Shown: one piece after another, positions 22,584 to 31,840 of the stretch
Layout of the letters: each line of letters begins with the position of its first letter
Position numbering within the stretch: the first letter of the stretch is position 1
NCBI GenBank assembly: GCA_947176235.1
Contig: CAMWPM010000021.1
Coordinates: forward strand, 1 to 34,545
From: an uncultured Bacteroidales bacterium
Lineage (GTDB): Bacteria; Bacteroidota; Bacteroidia; Bacteroidales; Muribaculaceae
Direction of reading: 5' to 3'
Length of the DNA: 34,545 bases
The notes under the pieces: generated by a model
The model's database searches: none
Seen by the model: only the letters and a program-made list of their open reading frames with translations
Told to the model about the DNA's origin: nothing
Translations under genes and position numbers: made by a program

Positions 22584-25500
22584 ATGGTTTTGTGCTCTTT
22601 ATTTGCATTCCCTTTACGCGTACGCGCGCAGGCGCCTGATGGTGCGGACGTGAAGCCTGACTCCGTGGCATCCACTCTCCGTTTCCCCATATCCACCACC
22701 GTCCCCACAGGCTATGAGGATCTCATGGCTTCTCCTCCCACCCTCGATCTTGCTTCTCCCTCCAACATCGTCACGACTGCCGAATGGGATCAGGCTACCG
22801 GATGCTACATCATCCGTACCCGGCTCGGCGAATGGGAGATTGCCGACCCCATTATGCTCACGGCCGAACAGTACAATCAGTGGCAGATGCGTCAGGCAAT
22901 GATACGCTTCAACCATCGTCGCAACAGTGAGGCGGCTCAGGGTGTGAAGACTGTCGACCCGTTCAATCCCCTTGATCTGAAGTTTGGTCTCGGTCCGCTC
23001 GAGAAGATTTTCGGTCCCGGCGGACTTAGGCTGCGCACACAAGGCTCGGTTCGCCTGCGCATGGGTATCAAGACAACCCGCACCGACAATCCCGCGTTAG
23101 CTGTCAATGCCCGCCGTCGCACCTACTTTGACTTCGACCAGAAGATTCAGGCTACGATCGGTGCGTCCGTCGGCGACCGTCTGAAGTTCAACATGACTTA
23201 CAACACCGATGCTACCTTCGATTTCGATTCAAAGAATCTCAAGCTCGCCTACGAAGGGACCGAGGACGATATTGTCAAGAGTATCGAGGCTGGTAACGTT
23301 AGTATGACCACCGGATCCTCCCTTATCCGTGGTAGCACGGCTCTTTTTGGACTTAAGACTAAGCTTCAGTTTGGACGCCTCACTGCCACGGCTCTCGTCT
23401 CTCAGCAGAATTCCGAATCTCGAAGCGTTTCTTCAAAGGGCGGTGTCCAGACCACGGCCTTCACAATCAATGCCGACGAATACGATCAGAACCGCCACTT
23501 TTTCCTCGCTCACTTTTTCCGCGACAACTATGATCGATTCGCTGCACATCTCCCACTCGTCAGCTCCGGAATCAAGATCAACCGTATAGAGGTATGGATC
23601 ACTAATAAGAATTCCAGCTTCGGTAATTCCCGTGATCTTGTGGCATTCATGGATATTGGCGAAAATTCTAATCTCGGCACCACCCACTGGCTTCCTGACA
23701 CTTCTGTGCCAGTCCCGTCCAATTCATCCAACGACCTTCTGTCCACTCTCAAGAGTCAGTACCCCGACGCCCGCAACATCAACGCCGTCACTCAGGTCCT
23801 CCAGCCCCTTTCTGCTTTCGGCATAGAGGGCGGACGCGATTTTGAGAAAGTGGAGAGTGCCCGTCTGCTTTCAGAATCCGAGTACACTCTCAATTCCACA
23901 CTTGGATATATCTCACTGAAGAGTGCCCTGTCAAGCGACGAGGTGCTTGCTGTTGCTTTCGAGTACACTTGGAATGGTCGTGTTTATCAGGTCGGTGAGT
24001 TTTCTTCCGACATCACTGCCACCGATGATGCTCTTTACGTCAAGATGCTTAAGGCAACCACGGTTTCCACATCCCTTCCCATGTGGGATCTCATGATGAA
24101 AAATGTTTATTCTCTCGGTGCCTATCAGCTACAGAAACAGAATTTCAAGCTGAATATCAAGTATCTTAGCGACACTACCGGCACTTTCATCAACTACCTC
24201 CCTATTCCCGGACTATCCGGGCGTCCCATTATTTCGCTGATGAATCTCGACCGTCTTGATTCCAGCCAGCAAGGCAACCCTGACGGTCTTTTCGACTATA
24301 TTGAAGGCTATACGGTTGAGTCATCCACCGGTAAGATCATTTTCCCCGTTGTAGAGCCGTTCGGTGCACACCTTGCTTCTGTCATTGACAATCCTTCGCT
24401 TGCCGGACAGTACACCTATCCCGAGCTGTATGACTCCACTCTTGTCGTTGCCCGTCAGTTTGCAGAGAAAAACAAGTTTGTACTCACTGGTGAATACCAG
24501 GCATCATCAGGATCTCAGATTCGTCTCAACGCCTACAATGTCCCTCGTGGCTCTGTCGTTGTCACAGCCGGCGGTACTGTTTTGACGGAGAATACTGACT
24601 ATACGGTTGACTATTCAATGGGTATAGTCACTATCACGAATCAGAGCATTATTGATTCCGGACAGAGTGTCAACGTCACTCTTGAGAATCAGTCGATGTT
24701 CTCCACTCAGCGTAAGACCCTTCTTGGTCTTGATCTGCAGTACGAGCTCAACCGTCACCTCACGTTCGGAGGCACGATTCTCCATTATGCCGAAAAGGCT
24801 CTCACCGAGAAGGTCAATATTGGCGACGAGACTGTCTCCAACACAATGTTCGGCGTCAACCTCAACTACAATAGCGAACTCCCCTGGCTCACTGATCTCC
24901 TCAATCGCATCCCCACCGTCAACGCCACCGCCCCCTCTCGAATCAACGTCAATGCTGAGGCCGCTCGGCTCATGCCCCATTCTCAGCGTTCTGGCTCCAA
25001 CCGTGGCAGCTCCTATGTCGACGATTTCGAAAACACTCAGTCTGGTATCGACCTCCGTTCCCCCTACTCCTGGTTCCTCGCCTCCACCCCCTATGATCCT
25101 TCGGCTTCCGCTCTCTTCCCCGAAGCCGGGCTTAGCGACAACATTGATTACGGCAAAAATCGCGCTCTTCTCGCTTGGTACTATATCGACCGTATGTTCA
25201 CCTCCCGCAACTCATCCCTCTGCCCGGGCTACATTCGTGCCGACCTTAAGCAGCTGTCCAATCCCTACGTCCGTGAAGTCACATCCCGCGAGATTTTCCC
25301 GGGACGCGAACTCACCTACGGCGAATCCCAGTACATCCAGACTCTCAATCTCTCTTTCTATCCCACCGAGCGCGGTCCATACAATCTCGATGCCACTGAT
25401 ATCGATGCCGATTTCAATCTCCTATATCCCGAACGCCGTTGGGGTGGAATTATGCGACGCATGGACAACACCAACTTCGAGCAAAGCAACATCGAGTACA

Positions 25501-28500
25501 TCCAGTTCTGGCTGATGAGTCCTTTCCTCGACCCCGAAAACCCCAACACCGAAGGAGGCGACCTCTACATCAATCTCGGTGAGATCTCAGAGGATATCCT
25601 TAAGGATGGCAAGAAATCCTATGAAAACGGTATTCCTCTCGACCCTGCTCAGGATGGCTTCTTGCAGTCCACCGTCTGGGGACGGGTATCTTCCCAGAAT
25701 TCTCTCACATATTCGTTTGACAACAATACGTCTTCCCGCCCTGTGCAGGATGTTGGTCTTGATGGGCTTCGCAACCCCGACGAGTTCACATTCCCAACCT
25801 ACTCCTCCTACCTTGACCGCCTTCGCGAAAGACTTTCCCCCGCCACTGTCGAACGTCTCGAAAATGCCATCACCTCTCCCTTCGTCGATCCCGCCGGCGA
25901 TAATTACCATTTCTTCCGAGGCGTTGACTATGATGAAGCACGTGCTTCGGTTCTTGAACGCTACAAGCACTACAACGGTGTGGAGGGTAACTCCCTCTCC
26001 CCGGGCGATGTCGACGATCCTCTCTATCAGTCCGCTCGTAATGTCCCAGATGTTGAGGATATAAATCAGGACAACACGCTCAACGAGTACGAGCGCTATT
26101 ACCAGTATCGCATTTCCATTCGTCCCGAGGATTTTGTCGTAGGTAAGAATTATATTACCGATAAGCAGGTTTCCCTCGTCCACACCCGCGATGGCGAGAA
26201 CACGGAGGTCGAGTGGTATCAGTTCAAGATTCCTTTGGCTGATTTTGAGAAGGCGGTGGGGGGAATTTCCGATTTCACCACCATCCGCTTCGCCCGCATT
26301 TTCATGACGGGATTCCGCCACGTCACCCACCTTCGCTTCGCCACCCTCGAACTTGTCCGCGGCGAATGGCGACCCTACGAGTTCAGTCTTGATCGCCGGG
26401 GCGAATCCGCTCCCGAAGGATCTCTCGATATTTCTGTTGTCAACATCGAGGAAAATGCTTCTCGCGAGCCGGTCAACTACGTCCTCCCCCCGGGAGTCAC
26501 TCGTGCCGATGATCCGGGGCAGAGTCAGGTCACCCAGCTCAATGAGCAGTCGATGTCACTCTCTGTCACTGGGCTTGATGCCGGGAATGCCCGCGCCGTG
26601 TATCGCAACACCCAGCTCGACCTCCGTAACTATCGTCGACTGCAGATGTGGGTGCACGCCGAAGCTCCCATTGACAATCTCACCGCCACCCGCTCCGGCG
26701 ACATGTCGCTTTTCATCCGTCTCGGTTCCGATGTCCGCTCCAACTTCTACGAATACGAAATTTCCCTCTCCCTCACCCCACCTGCCCACTATTACGATAC
26801 CCCGGCCGACCGCGAAATCGTTTGGCCCGAACTTAATCGTCTTAATCTCGAATTACAGCGACTCGTCAACCTCAAGACGGAGCGCAACCGCCTCCGATCC
26901 GAAGGCGAGCCGGGTATTGGATTCAACAAACTCTACACCTCCCGTGATCCCGACAACGAGCGGAACACCATGTCCGTTATGGGCAATCCCACGCTGTCCG
27001 ATATTCGCGTTATGGTAATCGGTATCCGCAATAATTCTGCCACTACAAAAGACGCGACTGTATGGGTCAACGAGTTAAAGGTCACCGACTTCAACGAGAG
27101 TGGCGGCTGGGCGGCAAAAGCCTCGGTTAATCTGGCAATGAGCGACATTGCCACCCTCAACGTCGGCGGCCATATCGAGACTGCCGGTTTCGGTAATGTC
27201 GACCAATCTCTTAACGAACGTCGTCTCGACGATTTCTCAAAAATTGACGTGGCGATGCAGGTCGACATCGGACGTTTCTTACCATCTAAGGCTAAACTCC
27301 GTGCGCCCGTCTACTACGCCCACACCCGTGAGAAGATCACCCCAAAGTACAATCCTCTTGATCCCGACGTCAAGCTTAAGGATGCTTTGACTGCCACCTC
27401 CACCCGCGCCGAGCGCGACAGTATCCGGGCATACGCCGAGGAGCATCGCAATGTCACCAATTTCTCAATCTCCGGACTGAAGTTCGACGTCTCCCACGCA
27501 CGCCCCATGCCCTGGGATCCTGCGAATTTCACGTTCAATTTCTCCCTCAACAAGCAGCAGCGCGTCAACCCCACCACAGATCACGAGTACACCAACGACT
27601 ACCGTGGTAGCCTCCAGTATGCCTATTCACCCATTGTCAAAGGATGGCAGCCTTTCCGACACCTTAAATCACGCAACAAGAACCTCTCGATGCTCAAGGA
27701 CTGGACAATCAACTACATGCCGGCTTCCGTCACATTCCTCACATCTATGTCCCGCTACTACTATGAGATGCAGACGCGAAGTGAAGTCGACCAGATGATT
27801 GATCTGCCACTTTCCGTTAGCAAGAATTTCCTTTGGGACCGCCAGTTCGGCATCTCCTGGAATCTGACTAAGACCCTCTCGCTCAATCTCAACACCACCA
27901 CATCCGCTCGCATCGAAGAGACCGTTGGAGCTGTCAACCGCAAGCTTTTCCCCGACCGCTACCGTGAGTGGAAGGACACCGTATGGCAGAGCATTCTCTC
28001 GCTCGGCACTCCCTGGGCTTACAACCAGACCTTCGTAGCCTCTTACAAGGCACCCTTCAGCAAGATCCCTGTTCTCGATTTCATCACAGCCAACGCCTCC
28101 TACAATGCCACGTATCGCTGGGATCGCGGTGCTGAGATCGACGGCATTTCAACCGGCAACTCCATCGCCAACCAGGGCGTAGCCACTGCCGACGGACGTC
28201 TGAATCTCGAAAGTCTCTACTCGAAAATCCCCTATCTTAAGGATATTGACAAGCGCTTTTCGTCTACTTCCCGACGCTCTTCTTCCCGTGCCCGTAAACC
28301 CCGTCAGTTCACTCGTAATCTGACATTTACGCCCGACTCAGTTCTGAACGTAGCCCACAATCTCCGCTCCCGACGCGTCCGTGTCACGGCCACCGCTCTT
28401 GATAATAATCAGAAAGTTAAGGTCGTATCTACCGTCGTCGACAACAATAATATCCGTCTCTCCCTACCCTCCGCCACCACCTCCACCACTCTCAAAGTCA

Positions 28501-29969
28501 CCGTCACTGAGTACCGACAGGGCGAGACGTCATCCAAATGGGCTGAAGCCGGTGCCTACGCCACCCGTCTTGCCATGAGTCTGCGCAACGTCTCTTTCCG
28601 CTACCGCCGGTCTCAATCGCTCTCCCTCCCCCTCTTCAACAATAATGTGGGCGACGTTTTCGGACAGTCGCTCAGTTATGGTGCTATGTCCCCCGGTCTC
28701 GACTTCGCGTTTGGTTTATCCGGCGAGGACTACGTGTACAAGGCAAAGCGACGGGGATGGCTGATTACGGATGATGGGCAGACCTCCCCCGCGCTCTTCT
28801 CCCGCGCCAACGAAGTCAACCTCGAATTGACCCTTGAGCCGATTCGCGGTCTCAAAATCCTCCTTACCACCAACCGCACCGACAATCGTTCCCGCCAGAT
28901 TCAGTTTATGTACGACGACATGCCTGTAACCCGTGGCGGCAGTTTCACTATGACTCATTGCGCCATTGCCACTGCCCTCGGCTCATCGTCAGCTTCATCA
29001 GGCTATGCAAGCAAGGCATTTTCCAACCTTATTGACTATATCCCGCAGGTCGCCTCACGAGTCGAATCGCAATATTCCTCCCTCACCTATCCCTCAGGTG
29101 GTTTTATGTCGGATAGCCCGCTAGCCGGACAGCCCTTCAATGCAGCCAATGGAGGCGTGAGCGCCACTGGTAGCGATGTCCTCATTCCTGCTTTCCTTGC
29201 TGCCTACACCGGCTCTTCCCCCTCATCCGTCCAGCTCTCCCCCTTCCCCTCTTTCGCACACGCTCTCCCCAACTGGCGCGTTACCTACGACGGAATCCTG
29301 CGCATCGGCAATCTCAGCAAGATTTTCAAGACTTTCACGCTCTCCCACGCCTACCAGTGCACCTACACTGTCGGCTCTTTCTCCTCTTTTGCCAATTGGC
29401 TCCCGGTCGACGGTGACCTTGGTTTCACTCTCGACGAACTCTCAGGGAGCCCGATTCCTTCCTCTCCCTACAACATATCTTCCGTTGCTATCAACGAGAA
29501 ATTCGCCCCGCTTATCGGCGTTAATGTCACGTTTAAAAACGACATTTCCGTCAATGCCGAGTACCGTGACTCTCGCACCGTCACCCTCAACACCTCAGCA
29601 GGGCAGGTCGTTGAAGCCACCACCAAGGGACTGACAATCGGTGCCGGATATAAGATTGTCAACTTCAATTCAATCCTGAAAATCGGATCCCAGCAGAAAG
29701 GCTTCTCCAACGATCTCACCCTCAACGCCGACATATCTCTTCAGAACACTCAGGCACTCATCCGCCGTCTGGAGACGGCCTACACGCAGGCTACCTCCGG
29801 CACACGGACATTCACCCTCAATTTCTCAGCTAATTATAATCTCAGCAAACGCCTCACAATCGGGGCTTACCTCGATCATCAGGTCAACACCCCCCTCGTC
29901 ACCAACTCGGCATTCCCCACCACCAACACTTCCTACGGTCTTCTCTTCAACATCTCCCTCGCACGCTGA
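22584..29969 (+). CDS. sprA: Type IX secretion translocon SprA (Sov)
   Basis: SprA is the giant single-chain outer-membrane beta-barrel (about 36 strands in Flavobacterium) through which type IX cargo exits; PorV caps its lateral opening. The frame encodes 2461 residues from the ATG at 22584, matching the roughly 2400-2500 of known SprA/Sov. It has a signal peptide ending near RVRAQAP and SprA family blocks such as VDPFNPLDLKFGLGPLEKIFGPGGLRLRTQGSV. Further blocks include YNTDATFDFDSKNLKLAYEG, SSYVDDFENTQSGIDLRSPYSW and, at the end, SYGLLFNISLAR as a closing strand. The start is uncertain: the frame is open back to a TTG at 22452, and the ATG yields a short signal n-region. Glycine/aromatic strands and many Tyr/Arg fit a barrel throughout. 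It ends 9 bp from an opposing gene. Confidence 0.95.
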   Translation: MVLCSLFAFPLRVRAQAPDGADVKPDSVASTLRFPISTTVPTGYEDLMASPPTLDLASPSNIVTTAEWDQATGCYIIRTRLGEWEIADPIMLTAEQYNQWQMRQAMIRFNHRRNSEAAQGVKTVDPFNPLDLKFGLGPLEKIFGPGGLRLRTQGSVRLRMGIKTTRTDNPALAVNARRRTYFDFDQKIQATIGASVGDRLKFNMTYNTDATFDFDSKNLKLAYEGTEDDIVKSIEAGNVSMTTGSSLIRGSTALFGLKTKLQFGRLTATALVSQQNSESRSVSSKGGVQTTAFTINADEYDQNRHFFLAHFFRDNYDRFAAHLPLVSSGIKINRIEVWITNKNSSFGNSRDLVAFMDIGENSNLGTTHWLPDTSVPVPSNSSNDLLSTLKSQYPDARNINAVTQVLQPLSAFGIEGGRDFEKVESARLLSESEYTLNSTLGYISLKSALSSDEVLAVAFEYTWNGRVYQVGEFSSDITATDDALYVKMLKATTVSTSLPMWDLMMKNVYSLGAYQLQKQNFKLNIKYLSDTTGTFINYLPIPGLSGRPIISLMNLDRLDSSQQGNPDGLFDYIEGYTVESSTGKIIFPVVEPFGAHLASVIDNPSLAGQYTYPELYDSTLVVARQFAEKNKFVLTGEYQASSGSQIRLNAYNVPRGSVVVTAGGTVLTENTDYTVDYSMGIVTITNQSIIDSGQSVNVTLENQSMFSTQRKTLLGLDLQYELNRHLTFGGTILHYAEKALTEKVNIGDETVSNTMFGVNLNYNSELPWLTDLLNRIPTVNATAPSRINVNAEAARLMPHSQRSGSNRGSSYVDDFENTQSGIDLRSPYSWFLASTPYDPSASALFPEAGLSDNIDYGKNRALLAWYYIDRMFTSRNSSLCPGYIRADLKQLSNPYVREVTSREIFPGRELTYGESQYIQTLNLSFYPTERGPYNLDATDIDADFNLLYPERRWGGIMRRMDNTNFEQSNIEYIQFWLMSPFLDPENPNTEGGDLYINLGEISEDILKDGKKSYENGIPLDPAQDGFLQSTVWGRVSSQNSLTYSFDNNTSSRPVQDVGLDGLRNPDEFTFPTYSSYLDRLRERLSPATVERLENAITSPFVDPAGDNYHFFRGVDYDEARASVLERYKHYNGVEGNSLSPGDVDDPLYQSARNVPDVEDINQDNTLNEYERYYQYRISIRPEDFVVGKNYITDKQVSLVHTRDGENTEVEWYQFKIPLADFEKAVGGISDFTTIRFARIFMTGFRHVTHLRFATLELVRGEWRPYEFSLDRRGESAPEGSLDISVVNIEENASREPVNYVLPPGVTRADDPGQSQVTQLNEQSMSLSVTGLDAGNARAVYRNTQLDLRNYRRLQMWVHAEAPIDNLTATRSGDMSLFIRLGSDVRSNFYEYEISLSLTPPAHYYDTPADREIVWPELNRLNLELQRLVNLKTERNRLRSEGEPGIGFNKLYTSRDPDNERNTMSVMGNPTLSDIRVMVIGIRNNSATTKDATVWVNELKVTDFNESGGWAAKASVNLAMSDIATLNVGGHIETAGFGNVDQSLNERRLDDFSKIDVAMQVDIGRFLPSKAKLRAPVYYAHTREKITPKYNPLDPDVKLKDALTATSTRAERDSIRAYAEEHRNVTNFSISGLKFDVSHARPMPWDPANFTFNFSLNKQQRVNPTTDHEYTNDYRGSLQYAYSPIVKGWQPFRHLKSRNKNLSMLKDWTINYMPASVTFLTSMSRYYYEMQTRSEVDQMIDLPLSVSKNFLWDRQFGISWNLTKTLSLNLNTTTSARIEETVGAVNRKLFPDRYREWKDTVWQSILSLGTPWAYNQTFVASYKAPFSKIPVLDFITANASYNATYRWDRGAEIDGISTGNSIANQGVATADGRLNLESLYSKIPYLKDIDKRFSSTSRRSSSRARKPRQFTRNLTFTPDSVLNVAHNLRSRRVRVTATALDNNQKVKVVSTVVDNNNIRLSLPSATTSTTLKVTVTEYRQGETSSKWAEAGAYATRLAMSLRNVSFRYRRSQSLSLPLFNNNVGDVFGQSLSYGAMSPGLDFAFGLSGEDYVYKAKRRGWLITDDGQTSPALFSRANEVNLELTLEPIRGLKILLTTNRTDNRSRQIQFMYDDMPVTRGGSFTMTHCAIATALGSSSASSGYASKAFSNLIDYIPQVASRVESQYSSLTYPSGGFMSDSPLAGQPFNAANGGVSATGSDVLIPAFLAAYTGSSPSSVQLSPFPSFAHALPNWRVTYDGILRIGNLSKIFKTFTLSHAYQCTYTVGSFSSFANWLPVDGDLGFTLDELSGSPIPSSPYNISSVAINEKFAPLIGVNVTFKNDISVNAEYRDSRTVTLNTSAGQVVEATTKGLTIGAGYKIVNFNSILKIGSQQKGFSNDLTLNADISLQNTQALIRRLETAYTQATSGTRTFTLNFSANYNLSKRLTIGAYLDHQVNTPLVTNSAFPTTNTSYGLLFNISLAR

Positions 29970-29978
29970 ATCCCCCAC

Positions 29979-30743
29979 TCACTTCATTTTTCTTCTCAGT
30001 GCGCGAAAAGCAAAACCGATATGACGGAAAATTGTAGGCAGAGTCCCGTAGTTTCTGCACATGATTTTATATCGCTCCTTAAGTGATGCCCGATGATTCT
30101 TAGTCGTTGTCCCCTCGTTAAGATAGTCTATCAGGTACTCATCAATCAGCACGTTGTGCCGCGAATGTTGAAGGCAATGTATGCACCATTCATAGTCCGC
30201 CGAAAAGCGGTATTTCGGACTGAATGGTCCTGTGATTCTTCTTAAGGCGATAAAAGCCTGATGGCACACGAGCATACCGTTTTTGAAGGAGGCGTGCGTG
30301 AGGGATTTTGGAGCAGTCAGATGGCGTGGACCGATTGCATTACGCTGACTGTCAACTATTAATGTTTGACCGTACACAATGCCGGGAGTGTCGTTCGCCA
30401 TTATTGTGCGTTTTATAAGTTCCAGAGTATCAGGCTTATGGAAAGTGTCTCCCGCATTCAGGAATATCACGTACTTCCCCCGCGCACGATATAGTCCGAT
30501 GTTCATTGCATCATAGATCCCGTTGTCCGGTTCGCTGTTAACAATCGTCCGTTCTGTACCGTGAGCACGTGCGAAATCGGCAGTCCCGTCAGTCGACGCC
30601 CCGTCCATTATCAGGTGTTCAAAGTCCGTGCATGTCTGCTCATTCACACTCTTCATCGTTGCCGGAAGCGTGTCCTTGGCATTATATGTTACCGTTATGA
30701 TAGAGAAAAGAGGTTCGGGATTCTGTTCCTGAGGGTGCGACAT
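29979..30743 (-). CDS. Glycosyltransferase family 2 protein
   Basis: From the ATG at 30743 the protein has 254 residues. An upstream in-frame TTG (30779) overlaps the -7 box, so the ATG is preferred. The GT-A fold shows FSIITVTYNAKDTLPATMKSV, HLIMDGASTDGT (nucleotide-sugar binding) and PDNGIYDAMNIGLYRARGKYVIFLNAGDTF, where AGD stands in for the DxD metal site. FSADYEWCIHC fits the later acceptor/catalytic region. The subfamily (IYDAMNxG ... LNAGD) commonly adds sugars to envelope polysaccharides in Bacteroidales. No other polysaccharide genes surround it, so the target glycan is unknown. It is convergent with sprA (9 bp apart) and divergent from DUF4286. Confidence 0.9.
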   Translation of the reverse strand: MSHPQEQNPEPLFSIITVTYNAKDTLPATMKSVNEQTCTDFEHLIMDGASTDGTADFARAHGTERTIVNSEPDNGIYDAMNIGLYRARGKYVIFLNAGDTFHKPDTLELIKRTIMANDTPGIVYGQTLIVDSQRNAIGPRHLTAPKSLTHASFKNGMLVCHQAFIALRRITGPFSPKYRFSADYEWCIHCLQHSRHNVLIDEYLIDYLNEGTTTKNHRASLKERYKIMCRNYGTLPTIFRHIGFAFRALRRKMK

Positions 30744-30776
30744 GACTCTTGCGGTAATTGGTTTCGTTATTTTTTG

Positions 30777-30784
30777 CAAATATA
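30777..30784 (-). promoter_or_regulatory. Candidate -7 box for the GT2 gene
   Basis: The minus strand reads TATATTTG followed by C, an exact TAnnTTTG match, 33 nt upstream of the chosen ATG at 30743. It supports that start over the upstream TTG, which lies inside the box. No -33 TTG is clear. Confidence 0.55.
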
Positions 30785-30829
30785 AGAAAAAACTTTTTTC
30801 TCCCCCGCCATCTTCTCCCCCCTTTTTTG

Positions 30830-30837
30830 TAAATTTG
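30830..30837 (+). promoter_or_regulatory. Candidate -7 box immediately before the DUF4286-ruvC pair
   Basis: TAAATTTG matches the Bacteroidetes -7 consensus exactly and ends only 7 nt before the ATG at 30845. The transcript would therefore be leaderless or nearly so. It is separated by 45 bp from the GT2 -7 box on the opposite strand. Confidence 0.55.
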
Positions 30838-30844
30838 CATTGTT

Positions 30845-31156
30845 ATGTACATTCTCAACACCACTTTTGTCATCTCCCCACGCGCCGCCGAATCTCTTGC
30901 CGGATGGATTGCAGAAAGCTATCTGCCGGAGATCTCGGTTCTGGCAGCTTCTCGCCCATTGTTCTCACGGGTTCTAACGGTCATTGATCCGGAGGCGGAA
31001 TCCTATTCTCTTCAGTTCCTCACCCCCGATCTTCAGCTTGCCGAAGAATGGCTTCAGTCCAACGCCCCTCGGCTCATGCAGCCCATGTCACAGCAATGGG
31101 GTGAGTCATTCCTGCATTTCACCACCTTCATGGAGATTCTCAACGATGCCGACTGA
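30845..31156 (+). CDS. DUF4286 family protein
   Basis: The 103-residue protein reads [22 protein letters not shown] and ends [19 protein letters not shown], the form of Bacteroidetes DUF4286 proteins. These are small cytoplasmic proteins of unknown function with a ferredoxin-like look (beta strand, helix, then [18 protein letters not shown]). It has no signal peptide and no membrane segment. It directly precedes ruvC, a pairing that recurs in the phylum, and the end of this gene abuts or overlaps the ruvC start. That suggests co-translation, but any part in recombination is inference. Confidence 0.85.
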   Translation: MYILNTTFVISPRAAESLAGWIAESYLPEISVLAASRPLFSRVLTVIDPEAESYSLQFLTPDLQLAEEWLQSNAPRLMQPMSQQWGESFLHFTTFMEILNDAD

Positions 31157-31157
31157 A

Positions 31158-31754
31158 ATGACAAACTCTACCCTGCCGTCTGAGCCCGATATAAAATCCT
31201 TCGACCGCATTATTCTTGGTATTGACCCCGGCACCAATGTAATGGGCTATGCATTGCTTGGCGTTAAGGCGAAGCGCCCCGTTCTCATTGCTATGGGAGT
31301 CTTGACCCTTGCTAAGATGGACTCCCACTATCTCAAACTAAGGCGTATTTATGAGCGGGTACAGTCGATCGTTGACCAGTATCTTCCCGACGAACTTTCT
31401 ATCGAAGCGCCATTCTTTGGTAAGAACGTGCAGTCCATGTTGAAGCTCGGACGTGCCCAGGGTGTGGCTATGGCGGCGGCACTGTCGCGGGATGTCCCGA
31501 TTACCGAGTACGAGCCACGTAAGATCAAACAGGCAATCACAGGCAACGGAGCCGCCGAAAAAGAGCAGGTAAGGGAAATGCTTATCCGTATCCTTTCTAT
31601 CCCGCGTGACACCATCCTTCCGCAACTCGACGCCACTGACGCGCTCGCGGCAGCGCTTTGTCACTTCTACGAGACTTCTCGCCCACTTGCTTATTCCTCA
31701 TCTCCACGCTCCTGGAAGGAATTTATCGCAAAAAATCCCTCACGCGTCAAATAA
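31158..31754 (+). CDS. ruvC: Crossover junction endodeoxyribonuclease RuvC
   Basis: RuvC is the dimeric resolvase that nicks Holliday junctions symmetrically. Starting at the ATG at 31158 gives 198 residues. An ATG 12 bp earlier (31146) overlaps the DUF4286 stop and is an equal alternative. The RNase H-like fold is clear: [17 protein letters not shown] (catalytic Asp23), [25 protein letters not shown] (Glu83), [24 protein letters not shown], and [14 protein letters not shown] (Asp158 and Asp161). All four catalytic acids are present. A short basic tail follows. The gene is followed by a strong hairpin at 31791-31840. Confidence 0.96.
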   Translation: MTNSTLPSEPDIKSFDRIILGIDPGTNVMGYALLGVKAKRPVLIAMGVLTLAKMDSHYLKLRRIYERVQSIVDQYLPDELSIEAPFFGKNVQSMLKLGRAQGVAMAAALSRDVPITEYEPRKIKQAITGNGAAEKEQVREMLIRILSIPRDTILPQLDATDALAAALCHFYETSRPLAYSSSPRSWKEFIAKNPSRVK

Positions 31755-31790
31755 AAGATTCCCCATTTCTCCCACCAGCCTTTTATCAAC

Positions 31791-31840
31791 ATACCAAAAG
31801 CCTCCGGCGAGACCATAATGGCTGCCGGAGGCTTTGGTAT
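31791..31840. terminator. Strong bidirectional terminator hairpin
   Basis: The left arm ATACCAAAAGCCTCCGGC (31791-31808) is complementary to GCCGGAGGCTTTGGTAT (31824-31840) apart from one bulged A, around a 15-nt loop. It lies 36 bp after ruvC. On the minus strand it would end the transcript starting near 32090, where the arm carries CTTTTGGTAT. Confidence 0.88.

Noticed and set aside
24652-26330. Long alternative frames on both strands within sprA (287 and 247 codons)
   Set aside because: They lie wholly inside the sprA coding sequence, have biased composition and no family motifs. sprA itself is continuous.
30984-31157. Extended N-terminus for ruvC starting at 30984
   Set aside because: It overlaps DUF4286 in another frame and would add Ser/Pro-rich residues unlike any RuvC.
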